The translations under genes and the position numbers were made by a program. From NCBI GenBank assembly GCA_017938985.1, contig JAGBAK010000138.1, positions 1 to 32,478 of the forward strand: a stretch of 32,478 nt of DNA, read 5' to 3'. The notes under the pieces were generated by a model. The model ran no database searches and was not told the DNA's origin. It saw only the letters and a program-made list of their open reading frames with translations. Below, piece after piece: positions 1-7,122 of this stretch (within the stretch, counting starts at the first letter, position 1; each line of letters opens with the position of its first letter). Origin of the DNA: Clostridia bacterium. GTDB taxonomy: Bacteria; Bacillota; Clostridia; Oscillospirales; Acutalibacteraceae.

Positions 1-396
1 GGGAATTCTTTCATCACCCGAGCAATCATAATAAACTTTAAGTGTTTTGCAAATGAGCTGAAGTGCCCAGGTGTCATATTTGGGTATTTCTTCTTTTTTG
101 CACGGACAAATCCAGCCGTCGCTCTGCTGCTTTGAGATAATTGAATCAATATATTTCTTTGCAACTGAAATCAATTCATCGTCCTCAAGCAGATAGGCAA
201 GGGGAATGAAGCCGTCGAGCCAATAGGGAACTCTTTCCCAGCCTTCGCAGTTGCCGCCAATCCAGGCGCTGTCACGGATATCGGGCCAGATTTTATGAAG
301 ATTGCCGCTTAAACCTTTAGCCTGAATTTCGAGCTGACGGCGAAGCCAACCCGCCGGTTTTATTTCTTTTGAGGTATAAAAATTCCACTTGTTCAT
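1..396 (-). CDS. GH127-like (DUF1680-type) glycosidase, partial
   Basis: This is the N-terminal 132 residues of a protein that runs off the left edge of the window. It starts MNKWNFYTSKEIKPAGWLRR and contains WPDIRDSAWIGG, GWERVPYWLDGFIPLAYLL and KQQSDGWICP. Aromatic-rich alpha/alpha-barrel sequence of this kind is typical of the beta-L-arabinofuranosidase (GH127/DUF1680) superfamily. Such enzymes remove arabinofuranosyl or related sugars from plant glycans. No signal peptide is visible, so it probably acts in the cytoplasm on imported oligosaccharides. The ATG at 394-396 follows a GGGTGAAA ribosome site. It lies 9 bases behind the MFS transporter gene, so the two are almost certainly cotranscribed. 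The family is a recognition from motifs; substrate and C-terminal half cannot be judged. Confidence 0.75.
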   Translation of the reverse strand, partial: MNKWNFYTSKEIKPAGWLRRQLEIQAKGLSGNLHKIWPDIRDSAWIGGNCEGWERVPYWLDGFIPLAYLLEDDELISVAKKYIDSIISKQQSDGWICPCKKEEIPKYDTWALQLICKTLKVYYDCSGDERIP

Positions 397-405
397 ATTT
401 TCACC

Positions 406-1806
406 CTAAGAAACAGTTTCTGTATTCTCTGTTTTGTTTTCTTGTGTATCCACGCCTTTTCTGATAAGGAAAAACAGTGGGATAAATGCAAAGATACAAA
501 CGATTGCTGCCCAGAGGAACATATTCTTTGAAGGCACAATTACTTCTGCGTTAGCTTCGTTCAGAATTGTGCGCGCGGCGCTCTGGCAAGCTTTGTCACC
601 GATAACGGGACCGATAACCATTGGAAGCATAACGGCGAATATCATTCTGATACCCTGGAAAAGTCCTGCCTTGCCTTCGGGAATGAAATCCTTGACTGCG
701 GCGCCAAACAGAATATTAACAAGCGCATTACCCAGAACAACAGGCAATACGCTTAAAAGAATAACGTAAATGCTTGTGCTTGTTGAGAGCATAAAGAATC
801 CGAGCGTTAAAACCAAAACACCGATAACAAGGCAAATGCCCCTTTTGGTTGTTGAAAGTTTTAACAGAGTTACAATGCAAGCAAGCAAAATAACTGCAAC
901 AACAACTGCGGTTATGATAACGGAGGGTTTCAGAATGTTTTCAACGCCGCCGTTATCGGGAATAACTACGTACTGAACGTATGTAAGAAGATAAGGGTAG
1001 AAAACCTGGAACGCAATTATTGCAAAGCAGAACGATATAAGAGCAAGATAAAGCCTTGAGTTTTCTTTTATAACAGAGGGTCTGAAACCGTAAAACAGGT
1101 CTGACCAATATGATGAATTATCAACCTTTTGAATTTTGCGGGGAGGGTCTTCAATAAGGAACAGACCTGCAACGCCGCAAAGAGTAACCACAATACCGAG
1201 TCCGATGAAAAACACTTTATAGCTGATTGTGCCTGCCTGAGCAAAGCTGCCGACGCCCGTTACTGCAAAAGACGATACCGTACCGACAACGGAAAGAACC
1301 GTTTCAACAACAGGTCTTTGTCGGGGTACCGTTATGTCCGTTACCCACGCCTGAAAAGCGGCGTCGTTACTGGTTGACCCCATAAAGGTCATGACAATAT
1401 CCATCAGGATAACAAACCATACCGTGCATCCGAGGATTTTTGTTTCGTCGGTCAGGTTGAAAAGATTTGCAACGTTGTCTTTTGAGATAAAGCCGAACAT
1501 CGCCGTAACAATACCCCAAAGAATATAGCCGACAGAGATAAACATTTTGCGGTTTTTCAGCTTATCGCTGAGCGCGCCCATAATAAACGTGGTAACCACT
1601 GCCGCAATTGCAGAAAGGGCAACCATTCGTGCAACGGCGGTGGTTGCTTCCATTGTGCCTGCAATGGCTGACTGCGATACGTCGGCATAAATTTCGTTGG
1701 TGATAAAGGTGTTGAAATACATATTTTCTGTATTCCAAGCAATACCGCCCATAAAGCAAAACAGGGTGATTATGAACCAATTCTTTTTGCTGACTTTTTC
1801 TTTCAT
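406..1806 (-). CDS. MFS transporter, sugar/cation symporter-like
   Basis: A 466-residue integral membrane protein with about 12 hydrophobic segments. The loop between helices 2 and 3 carries GALSDKLKNRK (about residues 77-87), a version of the MFS motif A. The overall look is that of GPH or SLC45-like sugar symporters, with a long central loop (DPPRKIQKVDNSSYWSD). It begins 3 bases after the stop of the acetyl-CoA-synthase-like gene and ends 9 bases before the GH127-like gene, so it sits in one transcription unit with both. Pairing with a glycosidase suggests oligosaccharide or glycoside uptake; this is inference from context. No terminator separates it from the dehydratase-like genes upstream, which is odd for a sugar transporter. 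Confidence 0.85.
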   Translation of the reverse strand: MKEKVSKKNWFIITLFCFMGGIAWNTENMYFNTFITNEIYADVSQSAIAGTMEATTAVARMVALSAIAAVVTTFIMGALSDKLKNRKMFISVGYILWGIVTAMFGFISKDNVANLFNLTDETKILGCTVWFVILMDIVMTFMGSTSNDAAFQAWVTDITVPRQRPVVETVLSVVGTVSSFAVTGVGSFAQAGTISYKVFFIGLGIVVTLCGVAGLFLIEDPPRKIQKVDNSSYWSDLFYGFRPSVIKENSRLYLALISFCFAIIAFQVFYPYLLTYVQYVVIPDNGGVENILKPSVIITAVVVAVILLACIVTLLKLSTTKRGICLVIGVLVLTLGFFMLSTSTSIYVILLSVLPVVLGNALVNILFGAAVKDFIPEGKAGLFQGIRMIFAVMLPMVIGPVIGDKACQSAARTILNEANAEVIVPSKNMFLWAAIVCIFAFIPLFFLIRKGVDTQENKTENTETVS

Positions 1807-1809
1807 AAT

Positions 1810-2496
1810 TTATTCCTTTCCGGATTTCCTGAAATGAAGCTCTTTCATACCGTCAACTTCATCGCAGATTGCTTTAAGGTTGCAGGTGGAGCAGTCAAAA
1901 TTGACGCTGTTCATTATATGATTGAGCGTTTCTGCAATTTCGCTGTTTTTTACGGCAAGATTTTCAATGCCGCCGAAATCTGCATTCGGGTGCGTAACAA
2001 AAATCACTTTGACACCCTTAACAGCAGGGATTTCTTTATATTTATCAATCATCAGCGAACCGACTTTGTGAAAGTCGATTCCGCTTTTGATTGCCGATTT
2101 TGCAACACGCACAGCTTCTTTGTGTGAGCGTGATGTGCTTCGCATCATATAACCGTCAGGGAAGGTGTGATATTTTACGTACTCAATCTTTTTAATAAGA
2201 TTATAAGCCTGCTGCTCATCGCCGACGTCATCAATCTGAATAATTGAAATTCTTGCAAAACGGGTGTCTTTGACGATATCTGCCGGATCGTTTCCGATAA
2301 CAACAGTTTCGTCATTAACGCAGTTGCTTGTCACAAGGTTAAAACCCGTACCTTCAAGCTCAAAAGCGGTGTCACGGCGCATAATTACCTGGTTTTTGCC
2401 TACATCATCCCACGCAACCGACTTGCTTTGCGTACGGCAAGGCAGGGGAGCAAGAAGTGCGTTTGCTTTGTCTATCAATGAATCAAAAAATTTCAT
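1810..2496 (-). CDS. Stand-alone acetyl-CoA synthase (AcsB/CdhC) middle-domain-like protein
   Basis: A 228-residue soluble protein. The stretch around residues 38-170 (RRDTAFELEG, VVIGNDPADI, DFHKVGSLMIDKYKEIPAVK, GVKVIFVTHP) resembles the central domain of the beta subunit of CO dehydrogenase/acetyl-CoA synthase. In AcsB that region reads NRTPAFELV, IEVIGPDIDQI, FKNYGEILVAKMKEEFPAI and DRVQVTIFTD. The full synthase is about 730 residues; the A-cluster domain with its FAPNHVC motif is missing here. The C-terminus has a CX2CX5C group (C202, C205, C211) followed by DEVDGMKELHF, which could hold a metal. Its ATG overlaps the stop of the 51-residue gene (TGATG). Being downstream of a CooC-like ATPase and dehydratase proteins suggests a role in assembling or docking a metallocentre. 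Function is not known to me; the homology is from memory of AcsB. Confidence 0.6.
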   Translation of the reverse strand: MKFFDSLIDKANALLAPLPCRTQSKSVAWDDVGKNQVIMRRDTAFELEGTGFNLVTSNCVNDETVVIGNDPADIVKDTRFARISIIQIDDVGDEQQAYNLIKKIEYVKYHTFPDGYMMRSTSRSHKEAVRVAKSAIKSGIDFHKVGSLMIDKYKEIPAVKGVKVIFVTHPNADFGGIENLAVKNSEIAETLNHIMNSVNFDCSTCNLKAICDEVDGMKELHFRKSGKE

Positions 2497-2651
2497 CAGA
2501 GCTTCTTATCCCTTTTCATTTTGTCATAGTGCTTGCCGAGAAAGTCATAAACTTTGCGGATAAGCTTCATATCGAGGTTGAAGAAATAAATAACAAAGGT
2601 GATAACAAAAAGAGCAAGGATAATTCCGAGAATTATAAAAACAACGTTCAT
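2496..2651 (-). CDS. 51-residue single-pass membrane protein
   Basis: A small gene between the activase and the acetyl-CoA-synthase-like gene. It encodes MNVVFIILGIILALFVITFV, continues with a short aromatic segment, and ends in a basic tail (KHYDKMKRDKKL). The first 24 or so residues form one transmembrane helix; the charged C-terminus would face the cytoplasm. The ATG at 2649-2651 starts 1 base after the activase stop, and its TGA overlaps the next ATG. Such tight coupling on both sides argues that it is a real gene rather than chance. A longer in-frame reading upstream exists but would lie inside the activase. It may anchor the downstream enzyme complex to the membrane; that is inference. 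Confidence 0.75.
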   Translation of the reverse strand: MNVVFIILGIILALFVITFVIYFFNLDMKLIRKVYDFLGKHYDKMKRDKKL

Positions 2652-2652
2652 A

Positions 2653-3447
2653 TTATTTATCCAGACCTTTCTGGCGTGCATATTCAGCTGCACCGAGGGC
2701 GCCCATAAGCTGGGGATCGGTTGAAAGCTCAACAACCTTAATTTTAAGCACCTTTTCGATTGCTTTCTTAAGACCGTCATTCTTTGCGCATCCGCCTGTA
2801 AGGGTTATGCTGTCCGTTGCACCTGCTTTTTTAGCCATAACAAAGCATCTCTTTGCAACTGCAAGCTGAATGCCTGCGGCAATTTCGTCCATCGGCTTGC
2901 CTTCGCCGACAAGAGAAATAACTTCGCTTTCTGCAAAAACGGTGCACTGTGCGGTGATGGGAATTGTGTTTTTTGCTTCAAGAGAGAGCTTTGAAAACTC
3001 GGGCAGAGTCATTTCAAAAGCGTTTGCCATAGCCTCATAGAATCTGCCTGTGCCCGCAGCGCACTTGTCGTTCATGGCAAAGTTTTTAACAGTGCCGTCG
3101 GTGTCAATTGATATGCCCTTAACGTCCTGACCGCCGATGTCAATTATTGCCTTGACTTCGGGGTTTGTAACGTGTACGCCCATTGCGTGGCAGCTGATTT
3201 CAGAAATGTTTTCATCTGCAAAAGGAACTTTGTTTCTGCCGTAGCCTGTGCCGATGAGGTATGTAAGCTCCTGTGCCGAATTAAGACCGTCAACCTGTGC
3301 AACGGCATCGCTCAGAGCGATTTCTGCACTTGCAACGGGATTGATTTTGCTTCTGTTTGTAACGTTGGCAACCATTTTGCCGTTTTCATCAAGAATAACG
3401 CATTTTGTATAGGTTGAACCGACGTCACAACCTCCGAAATATTTCAT
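2653..3447 (-). CDS. 2-hydroxyacyl-CoA dehydratase activase (BadF/BadG/HgdC family ATPase)
   Basis: A 264-residue ASKHA-fold ATPase. In this family a homodimer holds one [4Fe-4S] cluster and uses ATP to push a low-potential electron into a dehydratase or a related reductase. Visible motifs are GGCDVGSTYTK (residues 5-15, phosphate-binding), DIGGQDVK (103-110), NDKCAAGTGRF with C129, and AQCTVFAESE with C168. The two cysteines are 39 residues apart, as for the cluster ligands of HgdC. Length is normal for the family. It follows the 510-residue subunit by 30 bases with a GGAG site. The natural partner is the pair of dehydratase-like subunits just upstream. It could equally serve a double-cubane-type reductase, because those use the same activator family. 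Confidence 0.92.
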   Translation of the reverse strand: MKYFGGCDVGSTYTKCVILDENGKMVANVTNRSKINPVASAEIALSDAVAQVDGLNSAQELTYLIGTGYGRNKVPFADENISEISCHAMGVHVTNPEVKAIIDIGGQDVKGISIDTDGTVKNFAMNDKCAAGTGRFYEAMANAFEMTLPEFSKLSLEAKNTIPITAQCTVFAESEVISLVGEGKPMDEIAAGIQLAVAKRCFVMAKKAGATDSITLTGGCAKNDGLKKAIEKVLKIKVVELSTDPQLMGALGAAEYARQKGLDK

Positions 3448-3477
3448 AATAATTATCTCCTTAAATGATACATTTTG

Positions 3478-5010
3478 TTACCAGGCCAAGTCGTCTTCAA
3501 AATCAACAAGCGAGGGGTCAAGAGGCTCTTCCTGAAGAACTGTTTGCATATATTTGTTGACCTGCTCACGCATATCTCGTCTTGAAATTGTTCTGGGGTC
3601 CATAAGGTCCTGTTTAACCCAGATGAAGTTAACGTTTCTTTCTCTTGCCTGGTCGTCAAAAATACCTGCAAGACCGTCCATACCTTTGCACGAAATCTGG
3701 TCATACATAATAACCGTGTCGGCGTTGTATTCTTCAACAATTCTCCAAAGCTCGTCAACAACGTTTCTGTAGCCGCCCTTGGTATGTTTACGCATAATTG
3801 AGCGTTGATATGTTTTTGCAACGTCTTTAAGAGCCTGTTCTTTGTCTTCGGTGTCATATTTGATATAGGAAATCATTGTTTCCATATCCATAACAACGTT
3901 CATACCCCAGCAGTTTTCAAGCCAGTTAGCAAAGCTTGTGTAGTAATTTGCAGGGCAGCTCCATACAACTGCACGGTGACGCATTTCTTTTGAAACAGGT
4001 TCCTTCTTTTCGTAGGCTTTAAGCATAAGCTTGTTGACTTTTTTATCAACCTTAAGGAAACGCTTGTCAACGCCGCCCGAAAGGTTGAAATAATAAATTC
4101 TGTAAAGCCAGAAAGCTGCACCTGTCATCTGGGGATACTCTGTTTTGTTGATATCCCATTTTTCCATTTCATATTCAAGCTGCTTGTTTGAATTTTTAAG
4201 TGCCTTGAAGAAAACGTCCCAGTCAAACTTTTCGCCCGTATGCTCTTCAATGAATTTGATGAGTTCTTTAACCTCCTCAACTGCATATTCCTGAACGTCT
4301 TCGTCATTGTAGCGAAGCGGAATGTTGAACAGGTGAACGGGCAGATTGAGGCGTCTGTCAAGGAAGGTTGAGTTCATAACAGAGCCGTCGCAGGGCATAT
4401 TTGTTGCAATCATGCAGCAACCCATTTTGGGGTAATCGTCGTCAATCGCAACGCCTGCTTCCGCACTGGGAAGGGGACAAACGTCAGCAGGCACGCCGAA
4501 GCTTTCGGTAACCTCAAGGTAAGGCGGAGTTATCTGCTGGTCAACCATAGAGGTAAGGAAAATCGGAATTGTCTGTAAGGGGACAACCTTAAGATTCGGG
4601 AAACCCGAAAAAATTTCGTTGGGAATAATTTCATCGGTAAGAACGATTTTTTTTGAAAGCTTGTTTTTGGGGTTGATCTTTTCGTCAGCAACAAAGGACG
4701 TGTTGATAATTCCCGTTGCGTGCTTGACAATCATATTGAAATGCAGGTGAACAATGCGCAGATGCGTGCCGCGCAGACCTGCAGTGTGTCTGTCAATAAA
4801 TGACGGCGTTGAAAGATACGAAGCCATCCAGCGGTATTTCCACAGACCTTTTACGGTTGATACGGGTGCCTTGAGCACCATAACAATCATATCTTTCCAC
4901 GTTACAAGCCAGCGGTAATAGTCGTACATTGTATCCTTGAAGCCGCGCCACTCTCTGTGTCTGAGAAGAGCTTTGCGGTCTTTTGAATAAAGCTTGCCGA
5001 GATCAGCCAT
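3478..5010 (-). CDS. 2-hydroxyacyl-CoA dehydratase-like subunit, long form (510 aa)
   Basis: This is a HgdA/HgdB-family protein expected to bind an iron-sulfur cluster and receive electrons from the activase. I chose the ATG at 5008-5010 (MADLGKLYSK) because AAAGGCAGGCG lies 7-10 bases upstream. It overlaps the preceding gene by 8 bases; a start at 5121 would overlap it by over 100. The first 170 or so residues are an extension rich in aromatic and basic residues, longer than in ordinary dehydratase subunits of about 380-430. The core holds C178 (ADVCPLPSAE), C207 (NMPCDGS) and C441 (YDQISCKGMDG), plus CC at 198-199. C178 to C441 is 263 residues, the same distance as between C75 and C338 in the sister subunit. 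That supports these as cluster ligands. The substrate is unknown. Confidence 0.85.
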   Translation of the reverse strand: MADLGKLYSKDRKALLRHREWRGFKDTMYDYYRWLVTWKDMIVMVLKAPVSTVKGLWKYRWMASYLSTPSFIDRHTAGLRGTHLRIVHLHFNMIVKHATGIINTSFVADEKINPKNKLSKKIVLTDEIIPNEIFSGFPNLKVVPLQTIPIFLTSMVDQQITPPYLEVTESFGVPADVCPLPSAEAGVAIDDDYPKMGCCMIATNMPCDGSVMNSTFLDRRLNLPVHLFNIPLRYNDEDVQEYAVEEVKELIKFIEEHTGEKFDWDVFFKALKNSNKQLEYEMEKWDINKTEYPQMTGAAFWLYRIYYFNLSGGVDKRFLKVDKKVNKLMLKAYEKKEPVSKEMRHRAVVWSCPANYYTSFANWLENCWGMNVVMDMETMISYIKYDTEDKEQALKDVAKTYQRSIMRKHTKGGYRNVVDELWRIVEEYNADTVIMYDQISCKGMDGLAGIFDDQARERNVNFIWVKQDLMDPRTISRRDMREQVNKYMQTVLQEEPLDPSLVDFEDDLAW

Positions 5011-6208
5011 TGTTCTTCGCCTGCCTTTCTTTCTGAATTTTTTTGATTTCGAGGCTTTCAACAAAAGCCTGAACACGGGTGCGAAGCTGACCGGATGCCG
5101 AAGCTGTATACTGTCTGTCAACTGCAGCAGTGGGTACGCCGTAATCGTTACTCATAACGTACGAAGCAAGCGCTCTTTCGTAGCCCCAGTATTCGCAGAA
5201 CTTAAGCTGCTCATACATAACGCCGTCTGCGTGATACTCGTCAACAAGGCGCTTAACGTAATCTCTGCGTTCCTGAACCTTTTCGTGGCTCATGTATCTG
5301 GGACACTGACTTGTTTTAAGATAGTGCAAACAAATCTGAGTAAGAACGTCCTTGTCGGGATTGATGATAATTTCTTCTCTGCCCGGCATTGAGCCGAAGC
5401 AATATCTGTCGGCAACAACAAGTGCGCCGCTGTCTTCGATAAGGGCAGTAAAATCGGGGTCATCCATTTCTGAACCGACAACAACGATTTTTGCTCTGAA
5501 GTTTTTCTTTGCATCGGGTTCTCTTGTTTTAAGTTCTTCTGCTGTTTCACGCAGCATTGGCAGAATAAGAGCTTTGGGGCAGCAATATGTAATCAAGCTT
5601 AAAATGTGGTATTCATAGCCTGTGATGCGGGGATTATCCTCTTTGCGGTAGTTACCTATTTCCGTCATAATACGGCAAACCTCGTTGTGTTCTTCGACGG
5701 CCTTGAGAAGCGCTGCGTCAGAAGTGTCAACGCCGTAAACGTTTGTAAGCATATCAAGGATTTTGAGCCTTGTTTGTTTTACGTAGTGCTTAACCGTGTG
5801 GTCAGCAATTTTAAAAGGCATATCAAGAAAAGTCAAAAAGAATTTATCGTTTTCAACAAGGTTGAGCAGTTCAAAATGCTCGGCTGCTCTGTTCATTTCG
5901 GAGCAGGTTTCGCTGGCGAGCAGGGCGTTGAGAAAATTGTATCCGCCCTCAATTGCACGTTCAAGAACAGCCTTTGAATAGCCGCAAAGAAAGTTGCTCA
6001 TATAATATGTTGCAATATCCATCGAGCCTGTTCTCGGCGCACGGAGTCTGACCGAAAAACAGTTGCCGCAGTTAAGAAGAACCTCGGGTATGTGGTAGCA
6101 GGTGTAGCCCAAAGCTATGCCGCCGTCAGCTTTTGCCTTCTGCACAAGAGCGTTGTTTGCTTCCTGAAGCAGATTTTCAAATTCATAAAGATGTTTTAAA
6201 TCTCTCAC
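5003..6208 (-). CDS. 2-hydroxyacyl-CoA dehydratase-like subunit, short form (401 aa)
   Basis: The second member of the HgdA/HgdB (BcrB/BcrC) family in this operon. The C-terminus is typical: KFCEYWGYERALAS at 336-349, then VDRQYTASASGQLRTRVQAF, close to the family ending REYT..GQLRTR. Candidate cluster cysteines are C75 (NFLCGYSKAVLE), C102 (SETCSEMNRAAE) and C338. Extra cysteines at 37, 47 and 50 (GYTCYHIPEVLLNCGNC) are near the N-terminus. With the 510-residue protein it probably forms a heterodimer. Its start overlaps the CooC-like stop by 4 bases (ATGA). No CoA-transferase or acyl-CoA dehydrogenase is nearby, so dehydration of a 2-hydroxyacyl-CoA from amino-acid fermentation is not supported by context; a different reduction is possible. 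Confidence 0.85.
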   Translation of the reverse strand: MRDLKHLYEFENLLQEANNALVQKAKADGGIALGYTCYHIPEVLLNCGNCFSVRLRAPRTGSMDIATYYMSNFLCGYSKAVLERAIEGGYNFLNALLASETCSEMNRAAEHFELLNLVENDKFFLTFLDMPFKIADHTVKHYVKQTRLKILDMLTNVYGVDTSDAALLKAVEEHNEVCRIMTEIGNYRKEDNPRITGYEYHILSLITYCCPKALILPMLRETAEELKTREPDAKKNFRAKIVVVGSEMDDPDFTALIEDSGALVVADRYCFGSMPGREEIIINPDKDVLTQICLHYLKTSQCPRYMSHEKVQERRDYVKRLVDEYHADGVMYEQLKFCEYWGYERALASYVMSNDYGVPTAAVDRQYTASASGQLRTRVQAFVESLEIKKIQKERQAKNNG

Positions 6209-6972
6209 TTTAAAATCTCCATTTCAACAAGAGCTTTTTTTGCACCCTCAACAATGTTTGAATCGTCAGGCAGAGTGGTTATGTTTTTGCCTTCAATATC
6301 ATAGATTGCAAGGTTTGAGTCTGTGGGAATATAAGACAAAACGGGAATGCCGTTTGTGTTGATGTGTTCAATAACGCTCTCATCGGGGATTCTGTTGACG
6401 ATAGCGCCGATTTTTTTATACATAACAAGCTCGTCGGCAACACTCTTGATTGTTGAAATAACCTGTGTGCCTTTTTTGCTTGCATCGGTGATAAGCAGCA
6501 AGTGAGTAACCTTTTCCATAACACGGCGGTTGATTTGCTCAATGCCTGCTTCACCGTCGATTACAACGAAGTCAAATTCCTTTGAAAGAATGCTGATTAC
6601 CTCTTTGAGATAGGTGTTGATTTTGCAGTAACAGCCTGCGCTTTCGGGTCTGCCAACGGCAATAAAGGCAAAGCCGTCTGTTTCAACAAGAGCATCGAAA
6701 ATCTTGTATCTCGCATCGCCCAGAAGCTCAATTGCCGCTTTTGTCTGACCGTCTTCAACGGTTTCGACAATCTCTTTGCGGATGTCGTCAATTGTCATAT
6801 TAACTTCAATTCCGAGTGCGGTTGAAAGACCGACTGCAGGGTCGGCATCAATTGCAAGAATCTTTTTGTCGGGATAAGCCTGAACCAAGAGTTTTACTAT
6901 AGCGGCGGAAACCGACGTTTTGCCTACGCCGCCTTTGCCTGAAAGAGCAATAATTGTTGAATTGTTTTCCAA
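6205..6972 (-). CDS. CooC-like P-loop ATPase (CODH nickel-insertion type)
   Basis: A 255-residue MinD/ParA-fold ATPase. The deviant Walker A motif is LSGKGGVGKTS (residues 10-20), followed by AIDADPAVGLSTALGI (40-55) and VVIDGEAGIEQ. Residues 113-118 read GCYCKI; a CXC pair at this position (C114, C116) marks CooC, the dimeric ATPase that helps load nickel into CO dehydrogenase. No CO dehydrogenase gene is seen here; instead dehydratase-like subunits follow with a 4-base overlap. It would therefore act as metallochaperone or maturation factor for them; this is inference. The start is TTG at 6970-6972 with AGGAG 9-10 bases upstream, and it is the first gene after a consensus promoter. Confidence 0.88.
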   Translation of the reverse strand: MENNSTIIALSGKGGVGKTSVSAAIVKLLVQAYPDKKILAIDADPAVGLSTALGIEVNMTIDDIRKEIVETVEDGQTKAAIELLGDARYKIFDALVETDGFAFIAVGRPESAGCYCKINTYLKEVISILSKEFDFVVIDGEAGIEQINRRVMEKVTHLLLITDASKKGTQVISTIKSVADELVMYKKIGAIVNRIPDESVIEHINTNGIPVLSYIPTDSNLAIYDIEGKNITTLPDDSNIVEGAKKALVEMEILK

Positions 6973-7002
6973 TTAAAACACTCCTAAAATTTTATCTGTA
7001 AT

Positions 7003-7031
7003 ATTATAACAAAATACTGATATATTTTCAA
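7003..7031 (-). promoter_or_regulatory. Sigma-A promoter of the CooC/dehydratase-like operon
   Basis: On the minus strand TTGAAA (7026-7031) and TATAAT (7003-7008) are separated by exactly 17 bases. The -10 box ends 30 bases before the TTG start at 6972. It is the only promoter I see for the eight-gene run down to position 1. Confidence 0.8.
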
Positions 7032-7050
7032 TCTTATTGTAAAAAACAGT

Positions 7051-7083
7051 AATAAAAAATCGGAACAGCCTGAAACTGTTCCG
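7051..7083 (-). terminator. Rho-independent terminator after the second MFS gene
   Basis: An 8-bp perfect stem, CGGAACAG (7061-7068) against CTGTTCCG (7076-7083), with a 7-base loop. On the minus strand it is followed by ATTTTTTATT. It ends the GDPD-MFS transcript and insulates the downstream operon promoter. Confidence 0.85.
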
Positions 7084-7122
7084 ATAAATCAGTGCTTGTA
7101 CCGAAATAAGCGGTAAAACAAG

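Noticed and set aside
1810-2496. A functional acetyl-CoA synthase
   Set aside because: Too short (228 residues) and without the A-cluster cysteines; no CO dehydrogenase gene is near.
2496-2780. 94-residue version of the small membrane protein
   Set aside because: The extra N-terminal part would lie within the activase gene; the ATG at 2651 fits the operon spacing and gives a clean membrane protein.
5011-5121. Longer N-terminus of the 510-residue dehydratase-like subunit
   Set aside because: It would overlap the upstream gene by over 100 bases; a good ribosome site precedes the ATG at 5010.
1810-6972. Classical amino-acid fermentation dehydratase cluster
   Set aside because: No CoA-transferase, dehydrogenase, ETF or acyl-CoA dehydrogenase is present, while CooC-like and ACS-like genes are.
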